Shown: positions 6,346 to 13,629, numbered from the stretch's first letter. The stretch: DNA of 64,000 nucleotides from JAFKKS01 sp050187875 (GCA_050187875.1 JBFWXB010000019.1:21788-85787); one strand, 5' to 3'. Made by a program: numbers and translations. The notes: a model not told the origin generated them from the letters alone.

Positions 6346-6909
6346 TTACAGCATTCCAGGCCGGAACTTGCGCCGCCAGTTCGCGGCACGGCCGGAAAGC
6401 ATGAACATGCCCTCTCCGCGATAGTGCATGGTCTTTGGGTATTTCGGCCTTGCCGGCGCGTGCGCCTTCACGACCTCCCAAATGAAGACGTTGTATTTGC
6501 TGACCAAGGCCGCATCGTGCAGCCGGCATTCGAGGTTCGCGTAGCACTCGGCGATCAACGGCGCCTTCACCGCGTCGGCATCCTCAGCCGTCAGCTTGAA
6601 GCGTGCGAACTTGTCGATGTCGGCGCCGGAGCAATTGCCGATGCCGACCACCTTCTCCGCGAGATGGACTTCCGGCACGTTGATCACGCATTCGCGGCTA
6701 CGCCGGATCAGCTCGAAGCTGTGATTGCCGCTGGTGATCATGCAGGCGAGAAGCGACGGCGAGAACTCCATCACCATGTGCCAGCCCATGGTCATGACGT
6801 TGCGCTCGCCCCGATACGCGGAAGAGACGAGCACGATCGGTCCAGGCTCGATAAAGCGGCGGATCTCGCTGACGGGAAAGTCCTGCTTTTTATAGACCGG
6901 CCTGCGCAT
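6346..6909 (-). CDS. Flavin reductase-like domain protein (FMN-binding split barrel)
   Basis: The 187-residue product has the split-barrel FMN-binding fold of the flavin reductase-like/DUF447 group: VSEIRRFIEPGPIVLVSS, NVMTMGWHMVMEFSPSLLACMI, SRECVINVP, and a late segment with GEGMFMLSG. Such proteins bind FMN and may act as flavin reductases or as partner reductases of monooxygenases; the partner is unknown. It starts 10 bp after the host-attachment-type gene and is probably in one transcript with it, which would place it under the stress promoter at 7408-7433. Confidence 0.75.
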   Translation of the reverse strand: MRRPVYKKQDFPVSEIRRFIEPGPIVLVSSAYRGERNVMTMGWHMVMEFSPSLLACMITSGNHSFELIRRSRECVINVPEVHLAEKVVGIGNCSGADIDKFARFKLTAEDADAVKAPLIAECYANLECRLHDAALVSKYNVFIWEVVKAHAPARPKYPKTMHYRGEGMFMLSGRAANWRRKFRPGML

Positions 6910-6919
6910 ACGACAGCCG

Positions 6920-7375
6920 CTACATCGCCAACTGCTTCTCGATCTCGGGGATCGGCTGGCCGGTATAGTCCTTGTCGATCTCGCCCACCACGCGCTCGCG
7001 CACATCCGCCGGCAGCGCATCGCGCAAGGCCGCGAGCGAGCGTGGCGGCGCGACGATCACGAAAGCCGACTCGCCGTTGTTCCGCGCAAGCTCTCCGAGT
7101 GTTCCTGCGACTTCGCGCGCGAATCGCTCCTCGGCGATTTCGTGCCAATCGGTCTGCTCCATCGCGCTGCGCCGTGGCGCCATGCGCGCGAAGCTCCGGC
7201 CCGGCCTATCGGTGCCGAGCTCACGCGTCGGCGGGTTGTTGTTCTTCAGCACATGCATGGTCTTGAGACGTGGCGCCATTGGGTTTCCCTCATTGCGCAG
7301 AAACAGCGCCTTGCGCCCGTCACCGACGAAAACGCAAGCGCCGTGAGGAATGCGGACGGGCTGAGCATTGGCCAT
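6920..7375 (-). CDS. Host-attachment-type protein (AtsE-like, Host_attach domain)
   Basis: The 151-residue protein matches the family annotated as required for attachment to host cells: an N-terminal strand with GACVFVGDGRKALFLRNEG, a disordered middle, HEIAEERFAREVAGTLGEL, AFVIVAPPRSLAALRDALP and a C-terminal IDKDYTGQPIPEIEKQL. The fold resembles bacterial eRF1-like proteins, so the attachment name comes from early genetics and the biochemical role is open. The ATG at 7375 follows GGAGAG. A perfect general-stress promoter lies just upstream. The flavin reductase gene follows directly. Confidence 0.8.
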   Translation of the reverse strand: MANAQPVRIPHGACVFVGDGRKALFLRNEGNPMAPRLKTMHVLKNNNPPTRELGTDRPGRSFARMAPRRSAMEQTDWHEIAEERFAREVAGTLGELARNNGESAFVIVAPPRSLAALRDALPADVRERVVGEIDKDYTGQPIPEIEKQLAM

Positions 7376-7407
7376 GAAAAACTCTCCAAGCGAAGACAAC
7401 TGGGAAG

Positions 7408-7433
7408 AACGGCTTTTACACGCACCGAGTTCC
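7408..7433 (-). promoter_or_regulatory. EcfG-type general stress promoter for the host-attachment gene
   Basis: On the minus strand GGAAC (7433-7429) and CGTT (7411-7408) are separated by 17 bp, matching the alphaproteobacterial general-stress (EcfG/SigT, PhyR-controlled) consensus GGAAC-N16/17-CGTT. Transcription would start near 7400, about 25 nt before the ATG at 7375. Confidence 0.7.
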
Positions 7434-7452
7434 CATTTGCGATGCGGTGGGT

Positions 7453-8157
7453 TCAAACCATCGCGTCGGCGAGCTCCGTCATCGACTTCACGAGAATATC
7501 CGGCTGGTGCGGCGTCTCACCGAACGGCCGGCGGCGGCGATCGATGAAAGCGGTGCGCATGCCCGCCGCCTTCGCGCCGATGCAATCGAAGGCGTGGTTG
7601 GCGACGAACAGCACCTCGTCCATGCGCACGCCCATGATCTCCGCCGCCTTGGTATAGGTCGCAACATGCGGCTTGAAGCGACCCGCCGCAGCCACCGAGA
7701 TCACGTTGTCGAACGGGACCTTGTGATAGCGCTTCGCGGTCTCCAGCATATCGGGATCGCCATTCGAGAGCACGACGAGCTTGTAGCGCGTCTTGAGCCG
7801 CGCCAGCGCTTCCGGCACTTCCGGGAAGGGTTTCAACTTCTCGATCTCCGCGACCAGCGCCCTCACCTCCTCCTTGGTGTGAGCGATCCCGGCGCGCTCG
7901 AGAACAAAGGCGACGGCGCGCTCGCCGATCGTGCGGTAAGGCGTATGCGTCTTGTGCAACAGCGCGTCGATCATCGAGTTCTCGAAATGCGTGCGCCGCC
8001 ACCAGGTGACGAAGGAATTCGGATTGCCGCTCCACCCCTTCGATTTGAGGTACGGCGTCGCAATCTCGACCAGGCCCGATTGCATGTCGACCACGGTGCC
8101 ATACTGATCGAACATGCAGACTTTGACGCTGCGCTTGAGGGTCTCGATATCGGTCAC
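7453..8157 (-). CDS. Haloacid dehalogenase-like hydrolase (type II L-2-haloacid dehalogenase family)
   Basis: The 234-residue protein has the HAD layout: motif I FDQYGTVVD with nucleophile Asp17, a helical cap domain, motif II in VVLSNGD, a Lys in GRFKPH, and a late motif FVANHAFDCIGAKAAG. It is closest to type II 2-haloacid dehalogenases, which displace halide from 2-haloacids. The late motif departs from the usual SSN arrangement (here A-N-H), so dehalogenase activity is uncertain. A GTG start at 8157 is chosen because GGAGAG lies just upstream; an ATG at 8181 is the alternative. Confidence 0.8.
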   Translation of the reverse strand: MTDIETLKRSVKVCMFDQYGTVVDMQSGLVEIATPYLKSKGWSGNPNSFVTWWRRTHFENSMIDALLHKTHTPYRTIGERAVAFVLERAGIAHTKEEVRALVAEIEKLKPFPEVPEALARLKTRYKLVVLSNGDPDMLETAKRYHKVPFDNVISVAAAGRFKPHVATYTKAAEIMGVRMDEVLFVANHAFDCIGAKAAGMRTAFIDRRRRPFGETPHQPDILVKSMTELADAMV

Positions 8158-8320
8158 GTCATCTCTCCGGCGAAAGTCCAACCGGCTTTATAGACCGCGG
8201 CGAGCGTTCCACCACGCATGGCGGGGTTGCAGACGCCTGGAGGCCCGCGAGGCGCCACACGCGCCGGCGAGGGCAGCCGCAAGAATCGAAGGCAAATAGC
8301 GCCACGGAATGGCGGCACAT

Positions 8321-8350
8321 GAAAATGGCCTCCCCTTGCGGGGAGGCCAT
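8321..8350 (-). terminator. Intrinsic terminator of the 8369 gene
   Basis: The 11-bp stem ATGGCCTCCCC/GGGGAGGCCAT with a 4-nt loop is followed on the minus strand by a short T-run (TTTTC). It lies about 20 bp after the stop codon of the small exported protein. Confidence 0.75.
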
Positions 8351-8368
8351 GACGTCGTGCAACGCACG

Positions 8369-8689
8369 TCAATAGGTGCGCCAATTGTGCTTCTTGCGAT
8401 AGATGGCGCGGGACGTGCGGTTGAGCCGCTTGTTCAGCACATGACGCTGACGCGGCGTCAGGTAGCCGCCGTTGCGCCAGCGCATGCGGCGCTCCTGCCG
8501 CGCGATCGAGCGCTCGCGGCGTTGCATCCGGTATGCTTCGCGCGGCGTCAGCGCGCCGGAGCGCATGCCCTGCTCGATGCGATGATGCTGGCGCTCCTGC
8601 CGCGCGTTGACGCCTTGCGCCATCGCGGGCGCCGCCATCAGCATGCTGAGCGCGAGGCCGGCGAGAATCTTGGGCAACGAGATCGTCAT
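8369..8689 (-). CDS. Small exported basic protein of unknown function
   Basis: The 106-residue product has a clear signal peptide (ILAGLALSMLMAAPAMAQG, cleavage expected after AMA). The mature part of about 80 residues is very rich in Arg, Gln and His and probably helical, with two related segments, ALTPREAYRMQRRERS and YLTPRQRHVLNKRLNR. A GAGGAGA ribosome-binding site precedes the ATG, and an intrinsic terminator follows. Similar proteins occur in Bradyrhizobium-like bacteria without known function. It is probably periplasmic. Confidence 0.7.
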   Translation of the reverse strand: MTISLPKILAGLALSMLMAAPAMAQGVNARQERQHHRIEQGMRSGALTPREAYRMQRRERSIARQERRMRWRNGGYLTPRQRHVLNKRLNRTSRAIYRKKHNWRTY

Positions 8690-9000
8690 TTAGTGTCTCC
8701 TCTCTTGTCGGCACGCTCTCGTGCCGTGCGCGAAATCAACGCACGGGCTTGGGCGCTGCGGCGACAAAAGATCGGCAATTCTGCGAGTGACGAATGTTTA
8801 ATGCGTACGTCACCTGGATTTCATGTTCATTGATCGGCGTTCATCGGAGCTTAAACGCGCATTCATCTCGTCGCGCTTTTGTTCATGTCCGCATCACTGG
8901 AAGCCGCGCGTTTCGTCGCGTTTCGCTAAGCCTCGGCGCGCTGATGCTGTCCCGGTTTCGCGCCAGCATCTCAACGCGCTGCCTCGCGAAGCGAGGAAAC
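8690..9000. other. Intergenic region with scattered TTCAT words
   Basis: This is the upstream region of the 8369 gene. Five TTCAT words (ATGAA on the gene strand) occur at 8820-8886 with irregular spacing of 6, 14, 22 and 20 bp, in a stretch poorer in GC than its surroundings. They could be regulatory, but no known motif is matched. I see no gene here. Confidence 0.35.
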
Positions 9001-9030
9001 GAAAAGAGCCTCCTCGGAATGAGGAGGCTC
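9001..9030 (-). terminator. Intrinsic terminator of the PsiF-like gene
   Basis: The stem GAGCCTCCT/AGGAGGCTC with a 7-nt loop is followed on the minus strand by TTTTCGTTTC. It lies about 35 bp after the stop codon of the gene at 9066. Confidence 0.8.
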
Positions 9031-9065
9031 TCGCAACGAAAAATTCGGTTAGCGACGGTGTGGCA

Positions 9066-9281
9066 TCAGTTCTCGCCGCGCTTGCATTTGGAGCGGAACG
9101 CCTTGCGCGCTTTGCCGTGCAGGTTCTGCTGATCGGCCTTGTCCGAGCATTCCTTCGACTTCGCTTTCTTCTCCTCGGCCGTCATCTTCTTCGTCGCCGC
9201 GAAAGACGCAGGCGCGACAACAAAACTGGCGCCGACGCCGAGCATAAGGGCAAGGCTGAGTGTCTGAACCAACCGGGTCAT
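9066..9281 (-). CDS. PsiF-repeat exported protein
   Basis: The 71-residue protein has a signal peptide (LSLALMLGVGASFVVAPASFAA) and one PsiF-type repeat in the mature part: KSKECSDKADQQNLHGKARKAFRSKC, with the paired Cys residues and the GKARKAF core. PsiF of E. coli is phosphate-starvation-induced and has no known biochemical role. The ATG at 9281 follows GAGAGGAAA. It is probably periplasmic and monocistronic, with its own terminator. Confidence 0.8.
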   Translation of the reverse strand: MTRLVQTLSLALMLGVGASFVVAPASFAATKKMTAEEKKAKSKECSDKADQQNLHGKARKAFRSKCKRGEN

Positions 9282-9364
9282 GATGATTTCCTCTCCGTGG
9301 GCCGGAGGAACTCTCATAGCACACCACAAGGACGAGGCGAATGGGTCGCATCCATCGCCACGCC

Positions 9365-9550
9365 TTACCGATCACTAAAGAAGACGCCCCCTTTTGCCTT
9401 ATTGTGGGGCTCGCTTTCTACGATCTCGACCAAAACAACCTCGATCGGCACCTTGAAATGCTTGACGACGGCCTCGGTGATGTCTCGCACCAAGGCCTGC
9501 TTCTGCTCCTGCGAGCGGCCCTTGACGGCATGGACGTAAACTTCGGGCAT
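9365..9550 (-). CDS. 4-oxalocrotonate tautomerase family protein
   Basis: This 61-residue enzyme starts MPEVYVHAVKGRSQEQKQAL. After Met removal, Pro1 is the catalytic base of the tautomerase superfamily. The length and the strand-helix-strand pattern (VRDITEAVVKHF, then EVVLVEIVE) fit the hexameric 4-OT subfamily, which isomerises 2-hydroxydienoates. The expected Arg at position 11 is Gly-Arg at 10-11. The ATG at 9550 is chosen because it leaves the Pro at position 2. No aromatic-degradation genes lie nearby, so the substrate is unknown. Confidence 0.82.
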   Translation of the reverse strand: MPEVYVHAVKGRSQEQKQALVRDITEAVVKHFKVPIEVVLVEIVESEPHNKAKGGVFFSDR

Positions 9551-9613
9551 TGGGGTCCCCATGTCGTGACGAAGCGTCGATCATAACATCGGAAGGACAT
9601 GGAGGGGTGACCA

Positions 9614-9730
9614 AGAAAAAGCGCACGGCCGAAACCGTGCGCCTCGAAGGGTCAATCGATCGTTCTTGCTTCTTGTTCACGCTAGGCTGGCTGCGAGGGA
9701 CCGTCGTCCTGTCCACGTCGCGTCACTTGT
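9614..9730 (-). ncRNA. Candidate stress-regulated small RNA (about 115 nt)
   Basis: A perfect EcfG-type promoter (9737-9761) and an intrinsic terminator (9616-9642), both on the minus strand, bracket a stretch with no recognisable gene. Transcription starting near 9730 would give an RNA of about 115 nt ending in a GCGCACGG/CCGTGCGC hairpin and a T-run. The only short frames lack ribosome-binding sites, so it is more likely a regulatory RNA than an mRNA. I did not recognise any named RNA family. The existence of the transcript is inference from these two signals. Confidence 0.5.
9616..9642 (-). terminator. Intrinsic terminator with no annotated gene upstream
   Basis: The stem GCGCACGG/CCGTGCGC with a 6-nt loop is followed on the minus strand by TTTTTCTT. 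On the plus strand there is no T-run, so it acts on the minus strand. No minus-strand gene lies between it and the promoter at 9737-9761. Confidence 0.8.
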
Positions 9731-9736
9731 CGGACA

Positions 9737-9761
9737 AACGCCACCTGACCATTGTTGTTCC
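9737..9761 (-). promoter_or_regulatory. EcfG-type general stress promoter without a downstream gene
   Basis: On the minus strand GGAAC (9761-9757), 16 bp, then CGTT (9740-9737) match the EcfG consensus exactly. The start point would be near 9730. Confidence 0.7.
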
Positions 9762-9832
9762 CGCGTGGCGCGTGATCTTTTATCATGCTGCGCTATCAGG
9801 CGCCTGGCGCGCGACCAACTGAGGAGCGGCCG

Positions 9833-10150
9833 ATGTACAATGTAGTCTGGGCGATCGTCATCGGATTTCTAGCGGACATCATCGCGCGTGTCTTGTCGCC
9901 CGGGCCGAACAACCCGGCCGGATTTATCCTCACGACCATTCTCGGCATCGCCGGCGCATTTCTCGCCACCATGCTTGGCCAAGCCGTCGGCTGGTATGGC
10001 GCCGACCAGGGCGCGGGCCTCATCGGCGCCATTGTCGGCGCATTGATCGTGCTGTTCATCTGGAACCGGCTGGTCGTCACCAACAAGATCAACGACCCCG
10101 GCAATCCGACGGATGCGGGAAGCGGAACGCCACCGCGACGCTGGCTCTGA
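9833..10150 (+). CDS. GlsB/YeaQ/YmgE-family stress membrane protein
   Basis: The 105-residue protein has three Gly-rich transmembrane helices: VVWAIVIGFLADIIARVL, GFILTTILGIAGAFLATMLG and GLIGAIVGALIVLFIWNRL, followed by a polar tail. This is the transglycosylase-associated (GlsB/YeaQ) family, often induced by general stress but without a known activity. The ATG at 9833 follows GAGGAG. It diverges from the candidate small RNA. No EcfG motif is seen on its own strand. Confidence 0.85.
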   Translation: MYNVVWAIVIGFLADIIARVLSPGPNNPAGFILTTILGIAGAFLATMLGQAVGWYGADQGAGLIGAIVGALIVLFIWNRLVVTNKINDPGNPTDAGSGTPPRRWL

Positions 10151-10250
10151 TCGCCGCGACGCACGCGTCGCGATACCTTCACCACAGTGTGCGTTGAAGG
10201 CGGCGCAGCACCGCGCATACTCCCGGCCCATCAAAGTCAGGGAGCGACCA

Positions 10251-11141
10251 ATGTCCGCAAAAGCTAAGCTGATGTCCGACATCGAGGGGATGGGCAACAA
10301 TGCGCCCGACCTTTCGCGCCGCGGGTTTTTTATGACCGCGACGGCGGCAACGGCCGCCGGCTACACGCTTGCCGCCGGCCCGGTCCGCGCCGACGTCATC
10401 AAGACGGACACGACCGGCCTGACCGTCGGAGAAGCCAAGATCAAGGTCGCCGATGGCGAGATGCCCGGATATTTCGCCAAGCCGGCGAACGCCTCGAACC
10501 CGCCGGTGATTCTTGTCGCGATGGAGATCTTCGGCCTCCACGAATACATCAAGGATGTAGTGCGCCGCTTGGGCAAGCTCGGGGCGCTTGCCGTCGCGCC
10601 GGACTATTATTTCCGTAAGGGTGATCTCACCAAGGTCACCGACATGAAGGGCCTCATGCCGCGGGTGAACGCCAAGCCGGATACGGAGCTCCTTTCCGAT
10701 CTCGACGCGACGGTTGCGTGGGCGAAGGCACAGGGCGGCGACACGACGCGGCTCGGCATCATCGGTTTCTGCCGCGGCGGCCGCAGCGTTTGGGAGTATG
10801 CAGCGCATAGCGCAACACTCAAGGCCGGGGTCGCGTTCTACGGTCCAGTCGCTGACAAGCCAACATCGGCGATGCCGAAGAATGCCACGATGCTGGCAAG
10901 CGAAATGAAAGCACCCGTGCTCGGCCTTTACGGCGAAGCCGATACTGGCATTTCACAAGAATCGCTGAAGGCCTTCGAGGCGGCATTGAAAGCCGCCGGC
11001 AAGACAGCGGAATTTCACGTCTACCCGGGCGCGCCGCATGGCTTCCACGCCGACTATCGGCCGAGCTACCGCAAGGAAGCGGCCGAAGACGCCTGGAACC
11101 GGACGCAGGAGTGGTTCAAGAAATATGGCGTGTTGAGCTGA
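10251..11141 (+). CDS. Exported dienelactone hydrolase family protein
   Basis: This 296-residue alpha/beta hydrolase has the dienelactone hydrolase catalytic triad Cys174 (GFCRGG), Asp231 (YGEADTG) and His263 (APHGFH). The N-terminus carries a twin-arginine signal (SRRGFFMTATAA, residues 22-33, with a hydrophobic stretch and AAGPVRA cleavage region), so it should be exported folded to the periplasm. Family members hydrolyse dienelactones in chlorocatechol breakdown, but many, including Tat-exported ones, have unknown substrates. The ATG follows AGGGAG. A hairpin terminator follows. Confidence 0.85.
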   Translation: MSAKAKLMSDIEGMGNNAPDLSRRGFFMTATAATAAGYTLAAGPVRADVIKTDTTGLTVGEAKIKVADGEMPGYFAKPANASNPPVILVAMEIFGLHEYIKDVVRRLGKLGALAVAPDYYFRKGDLTKVTDMKGLMPRVNAKPDTELLSDLDATVAWAKAQGGDTTRLGIIGFCRGGRSVWEYAAHSATLKAGVAFYGPVADKPTSAMPKNATMLASEMKAPVLGLYGEADTGISQESLKAFEAALKAAGKTAEFHVYPGAPHGFHADYRPSYRKEAAEDAWNRTQEWFKKYGVLS

Positions 11142-11150
11142 GGCAAACAC

Positions 11151-11195
11151 ATAGCGGCGAGCACTCAATAAGCTCGCCGCTATCGTTGATTGTTT
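11151..11195. terminator. Hairpin terminator between convergent genes
   Basis: The 11-bp stem TAGCGGCGAGC/GCTCGCCGCTA is followed by TCGTTGATTGTTT on the plus strand, and the reverse side is moderately AT-rich. It probably ends the hydrolase transcript and may also serve the minus-strand gene at 11194. Confidence 0.65.
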
Positions 11196-11925
11196 AGTCA
11201 GCCACGCCGAACAGGCCGAGCAATCCGCCGAGCGGCCCAAGATTACGTGACGCCACGCGGCTCTCGGCACGCGGCGGCTGCGCGCCGCGCGGATAGACGC
11301 GCACGGCCCGGCCATCGCTCACGCGATAAGCGTGAGGGGCCGGATAACTCTCGGACTGCAGGTCGCGCGCCGCCATTTCGCGGCGGCGTTCCTCGCGGGC
11401 GCGCGCAATGCGCTTGCGCTCCGCAGCCGCGGCACGACGCGAAGCGTCGGCGCGCGCGAGCTCGGCGGCCGTCGGCCGCCGCGACGGCATCGGAATCGCC
11501 GCGTCGACGTCGGCTGCCTGCGTCGTCGCAGGCGCGTCCGCCGCACCTGCATTCGCAGAAGGTGTCTCGGCGGCGACAGGTTGCGCCGGCGCTGCGTCCG
11601 CAACATTCAACCGTTCGGGCTTCGGCGCGGCCTTGGCGTCTTCCGCAGCTATCTTCGCCGCAGCGGCCGCTTCCACCGCGCGGCGTTGCTTCAACGCCGC
11701 CACGCGCTCGGCAACCTGCGCATTGACGGCCTGCACGTTCACGCCCGTCGATCCGCCGGCCCACGCGGCGCGCGCCTCATCCGGAACCGGGCGCAGCGCC
11801 ATTGCGGTGAGTGCCACGCCTACGGCGAACGCGGCGGCAAGCCTGAAGGTCCCGCTGCCGCCAAGCGACGCATAGGCGCGGTCGCGAAAGGTGGCCCTGA
11901 GGTCGTGGCCAAAAATCGAAGACAT
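11194..11925 (-). CDS. Ala-rich single-pass membrane protein, stress-promoter controlled
   Basis: The 243-residue protein has a cytoplasmic N-terminus, one transmembrane helix at about residues 28-46 (RLAAAFAVGVALTAMAL), a long Ala/Pro-rich linker, and a predicted Arg/Ala/Glu helix (ERKRIARAREERRREMAAR). It ends in a short hydrophobic tail (GGLLGLFGVAD). I recognise no domain. The ATG at 11925 follows GGGGAG. A perfect EcfG-type promoter lies 53-77 bp upstream. The next minus-strand gene upstream (12113) has the same overall design, though the sequences are not clearly related. Confidence 0.6.
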   Translation of the reverse strand: MSSIFGHDLRATFRDRAYASLGGSGTFRLAAAFAVGVALTAMALRPVPDEARAAWAGGSTGVNVQAVNAQVAERVAALKQRRAVEAAAAAKIAAEDAKAAPKPERLNVADAAPAQPVAAETPSANAGAADAPATTQAADVDAAIPMPSRRPTAAELARADASRRAAAAERKRIARAREERRREMAARDLQSESYPAPHAYRVSDGRAVRVYPRGAQPPRAESRVASRNLGPLGGLLGLFGVAD

Positions 11926-11977
11926 CGAAATCTCCCCGCCGTGCCCCAAGCCCGGCTGCGGCGTGCTCGGGACAAAC

Positions 11978-12002
11978 AACGCGCAGCGGATGCCGGTGTT
12001 CC
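11978..12002 (-). promoter_or_regulatory. EcfG-type general stress promoter for the 11194-11925 gene
   Basis: On the minus strand GGAAC (12002-11998), 16 bp, then CGTT (11981-11978) match the general stress consensus exactly. Transcription would start near 11971, about 46 nt before the ATG. Confidence 0.7.
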
Positions 12003-12112
12003 GCATTGCGCGCGTCCACGCAATGCGGATCACGCCAAGTGGTTAAGGAGTAAGGTTAAATTGTACCGATCACGTTCGAGCGAGGCTCTTTCCGACCCCG
12101 TTGAGACAGTGA

Positions 12113-12880
12113 TCAGCGAAATCCGGCGTCGGCCCAAGGGTAGCTGTCCACGCGGTGGCGCGGCGCTTCGCCATAGGCCAAAGCGGCGCTCGCCTCTTCG
12201 CGGGCAACGAGCGTCCTGTGGTGCGCAGGGTATCGCTGCGCGAGATTTCGAGAGCCAGTCCGGCTGCGCGCAGTTGGCTTTGCCTTGGCAACCGGCCTGA
12301 CAGGCATAAAGGTCGCGGACACTTTGACGGGAGCCTCCGCGGCGGCGACGGGCGACGCCGCGACGCTCACGGGACGAATGACCGCGGTCTCGACAGAGCT
12401 TGGCGCAGGGAATGACTGCGACACGTCGGCCGGCAAGACATTCTCCGTTATCGCGCGGACGTCCGGCCTCTCCTGGATGGACACGACGACGCTCGCCGGA
12501 GCATTGCGATCTGTTGAGACGACGCGCACGCGACGAACGTCTCCTGCCTCTCCGGCACAAACATAAGGCCAGCTTTGTTGGCTGCAGGCTGCGCTGGCTG
12601 GCGACGGCTTTAGCGCTGGCAAAGCTGCCGGTGCCGCATCGACGCTTGCCGCCGCGCTCGGCGCAGCGTCCGCGACAGGCTCCGCCTGCGCGACAGGGAT
12701 CGTCATGGTGGCAATCGACGACGAGGTGGGAATTGACGGTGCCGGCACAAGGAACCCTAAACCGGCAGCGGCGATCATCACGGCAAGAGTGACAGTCAGG
12801 GCGCGCCGCTCGTCAGCAGTAACCGGAAACGCCTCTTCTTCGGCCACAAATGGCTTTTCCGTTTCCGCTCTGGAAAACAT
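12113..12880 (-). CDS. Ala/Pro-rich single-pass membrane protein of unknown function
   Basis: The 255-residue product has a short cytoplasmic N-terminus, one transmembrane helix at about 28-48 (LTVTLAVMIAAAGLGFLVPA), an Ala/Pro/Val-rich periplasmic linker, and two Cys close together (SAACSQQSWPYVCAGE) that could form a disulfide. A VRRVRVVSTDR strand-like segment and a basic C-terminus follow. No known domain is seen. The ATG at 12880 lies after a GGAAGGG stretch; a much longer frame upstream would overlap the divergent gpx gene and is not accepted. Confidence 0.55.
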   Translation of the reverse strand: MFSRAETEKPFVAEEEAFPVTADERRALTVTLAVMIAAAGLGFLVPAPSIPTSSSIATMTIPVAQAEPVADAAPSAAASVDAAPAALPALKPSPASAACSQQSWPYVCAGEAGDVRRVRVVSTDRNAPASVVVSIQERPDVRAITENVLPADVSQSFPAPSSVETAVIRPVSVAASPVAAAEAPVKVSATFMPVRPVAKAKPTARSRTGSRNLAQRYPAHHRTLVAREEASAALAYGEAPRHRVDSYPWADAGFR

Positions 12881-13019
12881 GCCCCCGCCCTTCCTCACTC
12901 CTGCTATGCTTGTCGCGGCCTTGAGTAGAACTTGGCGCTCGCGTGCAAGCTCCGTGGCGTTATCATGGCGCGCGACGCGGCGGGGAAAGACCTTGCGGTA
13001 ACCTTGATCGGCACCCGGC

Positions 13020-13598
13020 ATGACGCTGCAAATTCGAAGCATCACCCGCGCTTTAACGGCGCTTGGCTTTCTCATCTGCGCGGCGGCGCCTGCGGCGTTC
13101 GCGCAAACGGCGATCAGCAAAGTGACAGCCTACGCCTTCTCATTTGACAGCCTGAAGGGCGAGCCCATCCGGCTCGCCGCGTACGCCGGCAAGCCCGTGC
13201 TTGTGGTGAACACCGCCTCTCTCTGCGGCTTCACGCCGCAATATGCCGGGCTCCAGGCGCTTTGGAAAAAATACGAACCGCAAGGGCTCACCGTTATCGG
13301 CGTGCCCTCCAACAATTTCGGTGGTCAGGAACCGGGCGGGGCGACGGAAATCGCACACACCGCGCAGGACGGTTATGGCGTAACCTTTCCGATTGCCGCG
13401 AAAGCCGACGTCAAAGGAAAGGCCGCGCACCCGTTCTATCGCTGGGCGGCGGACGAGAAGCCGTTGCAGACGCCGCGCTGGAACTTCCACAAATATTTGA
13501 TCGGCCGTGACGGCCACATCGTCGGATCCTTCGCGTCCGACGTCGAGCCGAACGATCCGCGGATCATCAACGCGATCGAGCGCGAGCTCGGAAGCTGA
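13020..13598 (+). CDS. Periplasmic glutathione peroxidase family protein
   Basis: The 192-residue protein reduces peroxides. It carries a signal peptide (ITRALTALGFLICAAAPAAFAQ) and the catalytic set of the family: Cys69 in NTASLCGFTPQY, Gln in SNNFGGQEPG, and Trp-Asn in RWNFHKYLI. Cys replaces the selenocysteine of animal enzymes, and in bacteria thioredoxin-like donors usually serve as reductant. Export to the periplasm is less common than a cytoplasmic location. It is convergent with the DoxX gene. Confidence 0.9.
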   Translation: MTLQIRSITRALTALGFLICAAAPAAFAQTAISKVTAYAFSFDSLKGEPIRLAAYAGKPVLVVNTASLCGFTPQYAGLQALWKKYEPQGLTVIGVPSNNFGGQEPGGATEIAHTAQDGYGVTFPIAAKADVKGKAAHPFYRWAADEKPLQTPRWNFHKYLIGRDGHIVGSFASDVEPNDPRIINAIERELGS

Positions 13599-13629
13599 GC
13601 GGGGCCGGCCCCGTGTGGAAACCGGAAAA

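Noticed and set aside
6332..6356. A fourth EcfG promoter upstream of msrB
   Set aside because: The match is GGAAT with a 15-bp spacer before CGTT, which departs from the consensus in two ways.
8820..8886. Five TTCAT words as an operator array
   Set aside because: Spacing is irregular and matches no known binding motif, so it is recorded only as intergenic content.
13608..13624. GGGGCCGGCCCC as a terminator between gpx and the DoxX gene
   Set aside because: It has no loop and no T-run on either strand.
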